DNA of 64,000 bases from Ornithomonoglobus_A sp045612845. Its GTDB lineage: Bacteria > Bacillota > Clostridia > UBA1381. The translations under genes and the position numbers were made by a program. The notes beneath the pieces are model-generated. The model was not told the origin of the DNA. It did not search any database and was given only the letters and a program-made list of their open reading frames with translations. Positions 7,128 through 14,985 of this stretch are shown here, piece by piece. The number at the start of each line of letters is the position of its first letter. Position 1 is the stretch's first letter. Location: the NCBI GenBank assembly GCA_045612845.1, contig JAZKZV010000012.1, positions 124,001 to 188,000 of the forward strand. The letters run 5' to 3'.

Positions 7128-8978
7128 ATGTGCGGAATTTGCGGATATATAGGTTTTAGAGGGAATTATATAACAAAAGAAAATGAACATAAAGCACTTA
7201 TACATAAAATGACAAAAACATTGCGCCACAGAGGTCCTGACGAATGGGGAGAATATGTTGGTGAACATGCAGTGTTCGGACATAGCAGACTGGCTGTTAT
7301 TGATATAGAAAACGGAAAGCAACCGTTAAAACGTACGGTTGAAGGGTATGAGTTCACAATAACATATAATGGTGAGCTGTATAACACCGATGAGGTGAGA
7401 AATAAACTTAAAGAATACGGATATAGCTTCACCACTAATTCCGATACTGAGGTACTTCTGTATTCATACATACACTACGGAGAGGAGTGTACAGAGCATC
7501 TTAATGGAATATATGCATTTGCAATCTGGGACTCGATGAGGCAAAGAGTGTTCTTGTGCAGAGACCGATTTGGTGTGAAACCACTCTTTTATACCATAAA
7601 GGACGATACACTGATTTTTGCGTCCGAAATAAAGGCTTTGTTTGAATATCCGGATGTAACACCGGAGCTTGACAGAGATGGTCTTTGTGAGTTGTTCGGA
7701 ATGAGTCCGGCAAGAACGCAGGGTGTAGGAGTTTTTAAAAATATAAAGGAACTGCAATCTGCGCATTATCTTATAATAACTCGTGATAGTGTGAGATTAA
7801 AAAGATATTGGAATTTAGAGAGCCATGAGCATACAGATGATTACGATACCACAATACAAAAAACACACGATTTGTTATATGATAGCATAAAACGTCAGCT
7901 TGTTTCGGACGTGAGTGTGGGAACATTACTCTCAGGCGGTTTGGATTCAAGTGTAATAACTGCAGTTGCGGCAATGGAGTTTGCGAAGGAGAACAAGCAA
8001 CTCTCAACATATTCGTTTGATTATGAGGATAACTCAAAGTATTTTAAGGCCTCGAATTTCCAACCCGATTCCGATACAATCTGGGTGCCGAGAATGGTAG
8101 ATGAATTTAAAACAAACCACACATATTTAACTTGTCCTACGTCAAAACTCACAGAGCTTTTATACGAGGCTTTTGTTGCTAAGGATTTACCGGGTATGGC
8201 AGACGTTGATGCATCACTGTTGTATTTTTGTCGGGAAATAAAGAAAAAACATACTGTTATATTATCAGGTGAGTGTTCCGATGAGATTTTTGGCGGTTAT
8301 CCGTGGTTCAGGGATGAAAAGGCATTTGAAACACGTGCATTCCCATGGTGTTATGACCTTGATTGCAGAAACAACATTTTGCTCGATTCAGTAAGGGATA
8401 CACTCAAAATAGAAGAATACTCATCACAACGATATGAGGAGTCTATAGCACAAGTTCCTGTGTATGATGGTGATAATGATGAGGAAAAGCGCAGACGTGA
8501 AATTTCGTATCTTAATATAATGTGGTTTATGTCAAATCTTCTCGATAGAAAAGACAGAATGAGTATGGCAAGCGGTCTGGAAGTGAGAGTTCCGTTTTGT
8601 GACCATAATCTTGTGCAGTATGTGTGGAATATCCCGTGGAGTATGAAGAATAAGGATAACATATCAAAAAATGTACTGCGTGAGGCTGCAAAGGGAATAC
8701 TGCCCGAAGACGTGCGTACAAGACGTAAAAGTCCGTATCCTAAAACACATAATCCTCACTACGAAAAAGCAGTTAAAGAGATGTTATCGGATATTATAAG
8801 CAATAATAGTGCACCGATTTTAGCATTATGCGACAAGTGTAAGCTGCAAAGTGTAATAAATGGGACATTTGACTATTCAAAACCGTTCTTTGGTCAGCTT
8901 ATGGCAATGCCGCAGTTTATAGGTTACATTGTTCAGGTTAATTATCTTTTAGAAAAATTTAACCCGCGTATTGTATAA
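7128..8978 (+). CDS. asnB: Asparagine synthase (glutamine-hydrolysing)
   Basis: 616 residues. The N-terminal nucleophile is Cys2 (MCGICGYIGF), exposed after removal of the initiator methionine. This class II glutamine amidotransferase domain (about residues 2-190) has the RHRGPDEWGEY segment. The synthetase domain carries the pyrophosphate loop LLSGGLDSSV near residue 268 and a second conserved stretch, SGECSDEIFGGYPW. It makes asparagine from aspartate, glutamine and ATP in the cytoplasm. RBS TTGGAGG is nine bases before ATG. It is monocistronic, with terminators on both sides. Confidence 0.95.
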   Translation: MCGICGYIGFRGNYITKENEHKALIHKMTKTLRHRGPDEWGEYVGEHAVFGHSRLAVIDIENGKQPLKRTVEGYEFTITYNGELYNTDEVRNKLKEYGYSFTTNSDTEVLLYSYIHYGEECTEHLNGIYAFAIWDSMRQRVFLCRDRFGVKPLFYTIKDDTLIFASEIKALFEYPDVTPELDRDGLCELFGMSPARTQGVGVFKNIKELQSAHYLIITRDSVRLKRYWNLESHEHTDDYDTTIQKTHDLLYDSIKRQLVSDVSVGTLLSGGLDSSVITAVAAMEFAKENKQLSTYSFDYEDNSKYFKASNFQPDSDTIWVPRMVDEFKTNHTYLTCPTSKLTELLYEAFVAKDLPGMADVDASLLYFCREIKKKHTVILSGECSDEIFGGYPWFRDEKAFETRAFPWCYDLDCRNNILLDSVRDTLKIEEYSSQRYEESIAQVPVYDGDNDEEKRRREISYLNIMWFMSNLLDRKDRMSMASGLEVRVPFCDHNLVQYVWNIPWSMKNKDNISKNVLREAAKGILPEDVRTRRKSPYPKTHNPHYEKAVKEMLSDIISNNSAPILALCDKCKLQSVINGTFDYSKPFFGQLMAMPQFIGYIVQVNYLLEKFNPRIV

Positions 8979-8985
8979 TAAATTC

Positions 8986-9015
8986 ATTCCCCTTGATTAT
9001 TAAATTGAGGGGAAT
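8986..9015 (+). terminator. Terminator after asnB
   Basis: ATTCCCCT (8986-8993) and AGGGGAAT (9008-9015) form an 8-bp stem with an AT-rich 14-base loop, followed by AAATTTTG. The U tract is short. Confidence 0.65.
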
Positions 9016-9034
9016 AAATTTTGCCCAAAATTAA

Positions 9035-9051
9035 AGGTGTAATTTGTAAAA
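9035..9051 (+). repeat. 17-bp direct repeat, left copy
   Basis: AGGTGTAATTTGTAAAA here is identical to 10279-10295. Both copies lie just upstream of a promoter, and both are followed shortly by AAAGTAC. They bracket the two broken genes between asnB and tRNA-Arg. Confidence 0.85.
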
Positions 9052-9077
9052 TCTGCGCGCAAAAAAGTACAACCCTA

Positions 9078-9105
9078 TTGAAAAATACATAATTTATGAT
9101 ATAAT
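9078..9105 (+). promoter_or_regulatory. Predicted promoter of the truncated response regulator
   Basis: TTGAAA (9078-9083) and TATAAT (9100-9105) are separated by 16 bases. A GGAG-type site precedes the ATG at 9143. Confidence 0.55.
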
Positions 9106-9142
9106 TATAATACAAAAACCTATAACAATTCGGAGAAACAGA

Positions 9143-9376
9143 ATGAAAATTGCAATATGTGATGATGAGAAAAAATACATTGATGAAATATCAGACTATA
9201 TTTCAAAGATTACCTTGAACAGAGGGAGAGAATATAAAATATTCATATGCAAAAACGGATATGAAATAGTTGAGTTATGCAAAAAAGAAAAGTTGGATGC
9301 TATATTTTTAGATATAGCTATGCCTGGATTTGATGGGTTTGAAACAGCAAAACAGCTTTTGGAAATTGTAACATAG
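9143..9376 (+). pseudogene. Truncated response regulator receiver domain (LytR/AgrA-like)
   Basis: The first 70 residues are a normal receiver start: acidic pocket AICDDE near residue 6, and the phospho-acceptor region IFLDIAMPGFDGFETAKQL near residue 55. The family continues for another 50 residues and then a LytTR or other DNA-binding domain. Here the frame ends seven codons after the break with LEIVT and a stop. Immediately downstream, in another frame, an unrelated leucine-rich-repeat protein begins in mid-domain. The gene is therefore a 5' fragment left by a deletion or rearrangement, or a misassembly. It keeps a promoter and start, so a short peptide may still be made. Confidence 0.8.
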
Positions 9377-10215
9377 AAACTGTAACCTTATCGCCAAATC
9401 TTGAAGAAATTGCAATGGAAACTTTTAGAAACTCAACCTTGGAATATATCGAAATCCCGCCTTCAGTAAGGGTTTTGAGAACAGGTTCTTTTTCGTTTAC
9501 AAATTTAAAAGAACTTTTTATTCCTAAAACAGTCGAAAAGATAGAAGAGGGATTTGTAGTACAGTGTAAAAAGCTTGAAAAGGTAACATTTGAAGGTGCT
9601 CCAGACATAGGTTTGGGATATTTATTCTTTGAATGTGATAGTTTGGATAAGGAAAATGTAATATTCCTTGATGATAGAATGGTAGTTCCGGAACATTTTT
9701 GGCAATTTTGTATGTATAGGGAACAATCATCAACACCAACTCCGACAATTTCACCTGTGCCAACTGCAACGCCAATACCAACCACAACACCTACGGCAAG
9801 TCCCACACCAACCGCAACTCCGACTCCTACTGTTACACCCACACCATCACCCACAACAGAGCCAGAAAAGGTGATAGAGGTTACAACAGGCAACAATATA
9901 GAAGTTAAAGCAGACGGAGAAAAGGTTAAGTTTACGGATGCAAACCCGTTTATTGGCGAAAATAACAGAACACAAATGCCAATCAGGGTTCTTGGCGAAA
10001 CACTCGGCTTTGAAGTAAATTGGGACGATACAACCAAAACTGCCACACTTTCAACTTCGGGAACACTTATAACCGTAAAAATAGGTGAGAGTAAAATACT
10101 CAAAAATGGCGAAACAATCCAAATGGACACAGTTGCAAAAATAATAAATGACAGAACATATATCCCGCTTCGTGCTATCGCAGAAGCAGTTGGCTATACA
10201 GTTAAGTGGAAATAA
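9358..10215 (+). pseudogene. 3' fragment of a BspA-type leucine-rich-repeat protein with a C-terminal stalk domain
   Basis: The frame can be read from about 9358 (FGNCNIETVTLSPNLEEI); the first ATG inside it is 9415 and has no good RBS. About three LRR_5/BspA repeats (LEYIEIPPSVRVL, LKELFIPKTVEKI, LEKVTFEGAP) are followed by a threonine/proline linker of roughly 45 residues (PTPT/PTAT units). A copper-amine-oxidase-N-like stalk domain follows, with RTQMPIRVLGETLGF and RTYIPLRAIAEAVGYTVKWK. Intact relatives are secreted surface proteins with a signal peptide and more repeats, all missing here. The join to the receiver fragment lies near 9350. A short product from 9415 would be cytoplasmic and probably useless. 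Confidence 0.75.
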
Positions 10216-10237
10216 GGGACGGAAAAATCTGTCCCTT
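10214..10237 (+). terminator. Terminator after the LRR/stalk fragment
   Basis: AAGGGAC (10214-10220) pairs with GTCCCTT (10231-10237) across a 10-base loop that can add two further pairs; a T-rich run follows. Confidence 0.7.
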
Positions 10238-10278
10238 TATGTTATTTTTTGAAATGTATTAAAAAATCCTTTAAATAT

Positions 10279-10295
10279 AGGTGTAATTTGTAAAA
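10279..10295 (+). repeat. 17-bp direct repeat, right copy
   Basis: Exact copy of 9035-9051 (AGGTGTAATTTGTAAAA), immediately followed by AGTAC and the tRNA promoter. Confidence 0.85.
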
Positions 10296-10300
10296 AGTAC

Positions 10301-10329
10301 TTGACACAGCCTGTTAATTGTGGTATAAT
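10301..10329 (+). promoter_or_regulatory. Consensus promoter of tRNA-Arg
   Basis: Perfect TTGACA (10301-10306), 17-base spacer, perfect TATAAT (10324-10329), 18 bases before the tRNA. Confidence 0.9.
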
Positions 10330-10347
10330 TGCTTTTGTTGAAAAAAT

Positions 10348-10421
10348 GCGCTCGTAGCTCAGCTGGATAGAGTGACTGGCTACGAACCAGTAGGTCGGGG
10401 GTTCGAATCCCTTCGGGCGTA
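10348..10421 (+). tRNA. tRNA-Arg (anticodon ACG)
   Basis: A 74-base cloverleaf. Acceptor arm GCGCTCG pairs with CGGGCGT; the D arm contains AGCTGGATAGAG. The anticodon stem ACTGG/CCAGT encloses the loop CTACGAA with anticodon ACG. The T loop is GTTCGAATC. CCA is not encoded. The first pair is G-U, slightly unusual. The A34 should be converted to inosine to read CGU, CGC and CGA. It is a single gene with its own promoter and terminator. Confidence 0.95.
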
Positions 10422-10425
10422 TAAA

Positions 10426-10457
10426 AAAATCCGTACACCATAGTGTGCGGATTTTTT
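10426..10457 (+). terminator. tRNA-Arg terminator
   Basis: AAAATCCGTACAC and GTGTGCGGATTTT pair over a 4-base loop with one wobble, then a T run. A near-copy lies at 13237-13269. Confidence 0.9.
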
Positions 10458-10729
10458 ACTTATTACCTCTTCACTATTCCCTGATATTATGTGTGTACGG
10501 ATTTTTGGAAAGTAATAGGTAATAGTGAAAAAGGAAGAAGTAAGGTGGCTTTGCTTTGCGCAAAGCTTATTTTTATATGTATCACTATTGTTTTGGCATA
10601 AAATGAGAGGGATTATAAGAGAGGAACACACTCTGTTTGAATTCTTATGAAGAAACCCTGTTATGATTTGTTTTAATTTTGATAATTCACACAAAATTTA
10701 GATTGTAATATTAGTTTTTTGAGCCTTGT
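10458..10729. other. Gene-free stretch with short inverted repeats
   Basis: No credible gene is present. TTCACTATT (10470-10478) is inverted as AATAGTGAA (10521-10529), with further imperfect pairing on both sides. GTGTGTACGGATTTTT at 10491-10506 is half of the tRNA terminator hairpin again. GCTTTGCGCAAAGC at 10553-10566 is a perfect 14-bp palindrome. It looks like rearranged non-coding DNA downstream of the AraC gene, possibly with a terminator for that gene. Confidence 0.5.
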
Positions 10730-11488
10730 TCAGTATTTAGAAGGAGGTATTCCGGTATGTTTCTTAAAGGCTCTTGAAAAATCATAAATATCTAAATACC
10801 CTAGGGAGTGTGCTATATCAGTAATACTGCCATAATCACTTTTAAGCATTTCCTTGGCTTTTTTTATTTTTAACTCATTAATATAAGCAATAGGAGAGAT
10901 GCCGATAACTTCAGTAAACAGTTTTCTGAAATACACGGTAGAAAGACCTGTAAGCCGAGCAAGATCATCATTTTTGATGTCTGTATTGTAGTTTTTTGCA
11001 ATATAATCCAAGGCAGGACGAATTTTTTCGCTTTTTTTTGTAGGAGCATACTTTTTTGACATAGTATATGTAAGCATTAGAAGAATTGAATATATATCCC
11101 GGATACACTCAAACTCGTACACTGATTTTTTAAGTGCTCTTTTATATTCCAATTCCTTAAAAAGCTTTATGATTTTCTCGCTATTCTTCACATGAAACCC
11201 CAAAATATCGCTATATATATTTTCACATTCAAATTCAATAATAGAAAAGTGTCCTGAATGTGTACAACGCCCTTCGTAAGAACAACCCTTTGGCAAAATG
11301 AAAAGATTGTTTTTGTCAGATATTAAGGTTTTTCCTTTGGAAAAATATATTGTTTCGCCCTCATATTTTATGACAATAGCCCAGCGCGAACGGTTATTTC
11401 TTTTGATTTTTGTATTTTTCGCTGTATACATAGTAGTTGCAGAATAAATTTTGGTAATAATCAAATTTGATAAAATATCTGAATACAT
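10730..11488 (-). CDS. AraC family transcriptional regulator
   Basis: 252 residues from ATG at 11488, which has AAAGGTG at the right distance; an in-frame GTG at 11506 overlaps that RBS and is unlikely. The N-terminal half is a cupin-like sensing domain (IYFSKGKTLISDKNNLFILP). The C-terminal 100 residues are the double helix-turn-helix: DLARLTGLSTVYFRKLFTEV and ITDIAHSLGYLDIYDFSRAF, closing with HTGIPPSKY. It is transcribed away from the dehydrogenase gene at 11829 from a consensus promoter and is the obvious candidate to control it. The inducer is unknown, probably a sugar derivative. Confidence 0.88.
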   Translation of the reverse strand: MYSDILSNLIITKIYSATTMYTAKNTKIKRNNRSRWAIVIKYEGETIYFSKGKTLISDKNNLFILPKGCSYEGRCTHSGHFSIIEFECENIYSDILGFHVKNSEKIIKLFKELEYKRALKKSVYEFECIRDIYSILLMLTYTMSKKYAPTKKSEKIRPALDYIAKNYNTDIKNDDLARLTGLSTVYFRKLFTEVIGISPIAYINELKIKKAKEMLKSDYGSITDIAHSLGYLDIYDFSRAFKKHTGIPPSKY

Positions 11489-11510
11489 ATATATCACACC
11501 TTTCACGTTA

Positions 11511-11539
11511 ATTATAGCTTGGTAAGTTTAATTTGTCAA
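11511..11539 (-). promoter_or_regulatory. Consensus promoter of the AraC-type regulator
   Basis: Read on the minus strand, TTGACA (complement of 11534-11539) and TATAAT (complement of 11511-11516) are both perfect and 17 bases apart. Confidence 0.85.
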
Positions 11540-11549
11540 TATTTAGTAT

Positions 11550-11574
11550 CAAATATGATAAAATATCATATTTG
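11550..11574. promoter_or_regulatory. Perfect 11-bp-arm palindrome in the divergent intergenic region
   Basis: CAAATATGATA (11550-11560), AAA, TATCATATTTG (11564-11574). It lies ten bases upstream of the -35 of the regulator gene and upstream of the divergent dehydrogenase gene, where a regulator binding site is expected. Confidence 0.6.
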
Positions 11575-11828
11575 CCATTTATTTTATAAGGCTTTTTTGA
11601 TACAATTAATGTGTATAGCGGCAGCACCTAAAAGGCTGGTAAGCATCCATGCAAATTATCGTGTAAGCAAAAATGCAAAGTCTGTTAGAAATAATTAAAT
11701 CCTTCCTATGAGGGTAGATAATAATTTGTGTGGGCAGATTTAAAAAAAACAGTGTAGAGTAACAACTTGATTTAAAAGCAGTTAAGGGTGTTGTTGATGA
11801 TATAAAAATATAATATGAGGTGTTCAAT
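11575..11828. other. Upstream region of the dehydrogenase gene, no intact gene
   Basis: About 250 bases without a credible gene. A short open stretch from about 11617 reads AAAPKRLVSIHANYRVSKN before a stop at about 11697; it has no start or RBS and may be gene debris. No clear sigma-A promoter for the dehydrogenase gene was found. Confidence 0.4.
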
Positions 11829-12830
11829 ATGATAAACAAACAAATATTTTTTACAGACGTACACAAAGCAGAACTTTTGGAGAATGAGGTAAATAATCCG
11901 ACAGGAAACGAAGTGCTTGCGAGAATGGAATACACAGTTGTAAGCGGTGGAACAGAAAGAGCCTTCATTATGGGAATGAATAATACTTCGCAAAGATTCC
12001 CGACATCTTTGGGGTACTGTGGTGTGGGATATGTTGAAAAAATCGGACCGGATGTTAAAAATTTAGCGGTAGGTGACAGAGTTTTAGTGGCTGGTGGTTG
12101 TCATTCGAAGTATAATCTCCGTCCCGAGGAAAAAATGACAAAGGTGGAGAATGATAATATAACATCACTTGAAGCAGCACCTGTTATTATTGCAGCGATG
12201 GGACTTGGTGGAGTGAGAAAGTTGGAAATGGAGCTTGGTGAGTCCGCAATGGTAATGGGACAAGGTTTGCTTGGTATATTTGCAACGCAATTTTTGAGAT
12301 TATCCGGTGCAAATCCGGTGATTGCGGCAGACTTAAATCCGGCAAGGCGTGAGCTTGCGTTGAGATTGGGTGCTGATTATGCATTTGATCCATCGGATAA
12401 AGATTTTGTACAAAAAGTAAAAGAAGTTACAAAAGGCAAGGGTGTAAATGGATGTGTGGAAGTTACAGGAATAGCACAAGCAATGAATCAGGCGCTTGAA
12501 TGCGCTTCATGGATGGGAAGAATTTCCCTGCTTGGTTGTACAAGAGTTTCAGATAGTGCAGTTGATTATTATCAGCAAGTACACCGCCCTGGAGTCAAGC
12601 TTATTGGTGCACATAATTTTGTTAGACCAAAGTACGAGTCTTATCCGCATCATTGGACACGTCATGATGATTATATTGCCATTCTTGATATGATAGCGTC
12701 AAAGAGAATTCAGGTAGAGCCTATTATTTCACGTATAGAATCACCTGAGAATGCACCGGAGATTTATAACGAACTTTGTGATGATCCAATGTTCCCTATA
12801 GGAACTGTGTTTGATTGGAAAGAGGTATAA
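11829..12830 (+). CDS. Zinc-type medium-chain alcohol dehydrogenase-like protein
   Basis: 333 residues from ATG 11829, with AGGTG as ribosome binding site; an in-frame GTG at 11820 lies inside that RBS. The N-terminal GroES-like domain includes VSGGTERAFIMG and LGYCGVGYVEKIGPDVKNLAVGDRV. The nucleotide-binding domain has the glycine-rich VMGQGLLGIFATQ near residue 140 and AADLNPARRELALRLGAD. The usual GHE(x)2G catalytic-zinc motif is replaced by LGYCGVG, as in the sugar/bacteriochlorophyllide-type subgroup, so the substrate is probably a sugar, polyol or sugar-acid derivative. A decayed Gfo/Idh/MocA oxidoreductase gene follows, and an AraC regulator is divergent, suggesting a former sugar catabolic operon. 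Confidence 0.8.
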   Translation: MINKQIFFTDVHKAELLENEVNNPTGNEVLARMEYTVVSGGTERAFIMGMNNTSQRFPTSLGYCGVGYVEKIGPDVKNLAVGDRVLVAGGCHSKYNLRPEEKMTKVENDNITSLEAAPVIIAAMGLGGVRKLEMELGESAMVMGQGLLGIFATQFLRLSGANPVIAADLNPARRELALRLGADYAFDPSDKDFVQKVKEVTKGKGVNGCVEVTGIAQAMNQALECASWMGRISLLGCTRVSDSAVDYYQQVHRPGVKLIGAHNFVRPKYESYPHHWTRHDDYIAILDMIASKRIQVEPIISRIESPENAPEIYNELCDDPMFPIGTVFDWKEV

Positions 12831-12836
12831 TAAAAA

Positions 12837-12950
12837 ATGAAAATAGGTCAAATTGGAACAGGTTACAAAGTAAAAATATTAGATGCAAGAAAATTCTTTT
12901 AGGCTTTTGAGGTAGTGGTTTATAGAGACGAAAGCAAATCATACTTCGAT
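12837..12950 (+). pseudogene. Decayed Gfo/Idh/MocA-family oxidoreductase (N-terminal remnant)
   Basis: Starting at ATG 12837, six bases after the dehydrogenase stop, the frame reads MKIGQIGTGYKVKILDARKF then a stop (12900-12902). The same frame continues AFEVVVYRDESKSYFD to a second stop at about 12951. The order glycine-rich strand, helix, then an F-E-V-V-x-x-x-x-D-E strand is the Rossmann opening of this NAD(P)-dependent family, whose members usually exceed 330 residues. Nothing recognisable follows, so the gene is dead. It lies in operon position behind the dehydrogenase. Confidence 0.65.
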
Positions 12951-13236
12951 TAGCGTTACAGCAGCTATCCTCACTAAAAACTACTCAAAATTTTATTCCT
13001 TTCAGGTTTATAAAATTTTTTATTGAATTCCGATTAGATAAACTGTATCTATATTGTTTTATCTTGCCAAGAAAAAATTCTGACGGATGCGATGTGTTGC
13101 CTTGCGTCAACGAGAAGAGGAATTTATATCATACCGCAACAAAACGAAGTGAAGTTGTATAGAAATTGTGAAGTAAATATATAGAACGAGCATATCACCA
13201 AAGAATTTTTAAAACATCCCTATACTTTGGATTTCT

Positions 13237-13269
13237 AAAATCCGTACACAACAATGTGCGGATTTTTTT
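13237..13269 (+). terminator. Terminator, near-copy of the tRNA-Arg terminator
   Basis: AAAATCCGTACA (13237-13248) and TGTGCGGATTTT (13255-13266) pair with one wobble, then T residues. Sequence is almost identical to 10426-10457. Confidence 0.85.
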
Positions 13270-13304
13270 ATTTGTTAAATTTAGGTATTTTTTATGTTTT
13301 TATA

Positions 13305-13333
13305 TTGATTTCCTTGTTGCATTGTGATATAAT
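13305..13333 (+). promoter_or_regulatory. Predicted putP promoter
   Basis: TTGATT (13305-13310) and TATAAT (13328-13333) with a 17-base spacer. Confidence 0.65.
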
Positions 13334-13414
13334 TAAAATATGTTGGTTTTTTATGTAAAATCTCAAAAACCTATGAAAAATATTAAAACACATAAATAAA
13401 AAGGAGATTAAAAA

Positions 13415-14950
13415 ATGGATATTTTTGCATTTGTACTTTATTTTGTAGCAATGATTGTTATTGGAATTTACTTCTTTGTAAAATCCAAAGATGTAACTGA
13501 AAAGGACTATTTCCTCGGTGGCCGTGCTATGGGACCGTGGGTAACTGCAATGAGCGCGCAGGCATCAGATATGAGTGCATGGTTGTTGATGGGACTTCCC
13601 GGAAGTATTCTTGCATTTGGATTTGGTCAGGCATGGATTGGTATCGGACTTGCAATAGGTACCGCTGCAAACTGGATTTTAGTAGCAAAGAGACTTCGTA
13701 AGTTCTCAAAAGCGTCGGGCGATGCTATTACACTTCCGCAATACCTTTCTAACAGATTTGCCTCAAAGAGTCATGCTGTAAGCATCATATGTGCAGTTGT
13801 GTTTTTAGTTTGCTTTACAATCTATGTTGCATCTGCATTTGTTGCGGGCGCAGACGTGTTCACAACACTTGTTCCTAATCTTACAAGAACAAATGCAATG
13901 TTGATATTTGCCGCTATTGTGGTTATATACACATTCCTTGGCGGATTTAGTGCAGTTTGCTGGACGGACTTTTTCCAAGGTCTTTTGATGATTGCTGCAC
14001 TTTTAATTGTACCGATTGTTGTAGGCTTTACAAAAAGTCTTGATACATCGGCGCTTGTTGCTGTATACACCGGACCTAATGGTGAGGAGTTCAAGTTTGT
14101 TGCAAACTTCTTTAATGCAAGCTGGAAAGATGTTATATCGGGTCTTGGCTGGGGACTTGGATATTTTGGTATGCCGCATATTATCGTAAGATTTATGGCT
14201 ATTGAAAAACCGTCTATGGTTAAAAAGTCGGCAACTGTTGCAATCATTTGGGTTGTCCTTTCACTTGCGGCAACAATCGTAATTGCATATCTTGGCAGAA
14301 TGTTTGTATATTCAAATGGAACAGACCTTTCAGCAGTTCTTTTGGCAGAGGGTAAGCAATCTCTTATATTTGTTGAGCTTGCACGTGATGTATTCCCGTC
14401 ATTTATTGCCGGAATTCTTCTTGCAGCTATTATTGCAGCAAGTATGTCAACTGCCGACTCACAACTTCTTGTTGCGGCATCATCATTTGCAAGTGATTTA
14501 TACAAGCCTATTATAAGAAAAAATGCTACAAACAAAGAAATGCTTTGGGTAAGTCGTATAATAGTTCTTATTATCGCTGTTGTTGCATTCTTTATTGCAA
14601 GCAGTAAGGGGAAAGCCGCACAGGCAATTATGGACCTTGTTTCTAATGCATGGGGAATATTTGGTGCCGCATTCGGACCTGCTGTAATCTTCTCGCTATT
14701 CTGGAAGAGATTTACATATAAGGGTGCAGTTGCAGGTATTATAGTCGGTGCAGTTGTTGATATGCTATGGCTATGGTTGCCTGTATCAAACGGAATGGCA
14801 CTTACTGCATTAACAGGTATTTATGAGATTATTCCGGGCTTTATAATAGGTGCAGTTGCAGCGTTTGTTGTAACACTTATTGATAAGGCTCCGTCAGCAG
14901 AAGTAGAAGAAATTTTTGCTCGTGCAACAAATAACAATATTGATGACTAA
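13415..14950 (+). CDS. putP: Sodium/proline symporter (SSS family)
   Basis: 511 residues, highly hydrophobic with about 13 membrane segments. The PutP hallmarks are present: KDYFLGGRAMGPWVTAMSAQ then ASDMSAWLLMGLPGSILAFG near residues 33-70, and AAIIAASMSTADSQLLVAAS near residue 335, which forms the sodium site. The protein imports proline with sodium across the cytoplasmic membrane. Other sodium:solute symporters share the fold, but the GLPG segment and overall length favour proline. RBS AAAGGAGA lies nine bases before the ATG. It is a single-gene unit. Confidence 0.9.
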   Translation: MDIFAFVLYFVAMIVIGIYFFVKSKDVTEKDYFLGGRAMGPWVTAMSAQASDMSAWLLMGLPGSILAFGFGQAWIGIGLAIGTAANWILVAKRLRKFSKASGDAITLPQYLSNRFASKSHAVSIICAVVFLVCFTIYVASAFVAGADVFTTLVPNLTRTNAMLIFAAIVVIYTFLGGFSAVCWTDFFQGLLMIAALLIVPIVVGFTKSLDTSALVAVYTGPNGEEFKFVANFFNASWKDVISGLGWGLGYFGMPHIIVRFMAIEKPSMVKKSATVAIIWVVLSLAATIVIAYLGRMFVYSNGTDLSAVLLAEGKQSLIFVELARDVFPSFIAGILLAAIIAASMSTADSQLLVAASSFASDLYKPIIRKNATNKEMLWVSRIIVLIIAVVAFFIASSKGKAAQAIMDLVSNAWGIFGAAFGPAVIFSLFWKRFTYKGAVAGIIVGAVVDMLWLWLPVSNGMALTALTGIYEIIPGFIIGAVAAFVVTLIDKAPSAEVEEIFARATNNNIDD

Positions 14951-14985
14951 ATTATAACAATTACTAAAATAATTGACAAAATATC

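Larger units (their letters stand above)
12951..13414. other. Degenerate region between the dead oxidoreductase and putP
   Basis: About 460 bases without an open gene. It probably holds further debris of the Gfo/Idh-type gene, for example NEHITKEFLKHPYTLDF read near 13190-13240 between stops. It also carries a terminator hairpin and the putP promoter, both listed separately. Confidence 0.5.

Noticed and set aside
9318..10130. 270-codon minus-strand open frame rich in Gly-Val repeats
   Set aside because: It is the antisense of the Thr/Pro-rich linker and stalk domain; it has no RBS and the repeat only mirrors the PTPT codons.
10380..10694. Minus-strand open frame ending ARRDSNPRPTGS
   Set aside because: This well-known artefact arises from translating the antisense of a tRNA gene; here it overlaps tRNA-Arg.
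13822..14535. 237-codon minus-strand frame inside putP
   Set aside because: Shadow frame of a confidently identified membrane protein; no start signal or family resemblance.
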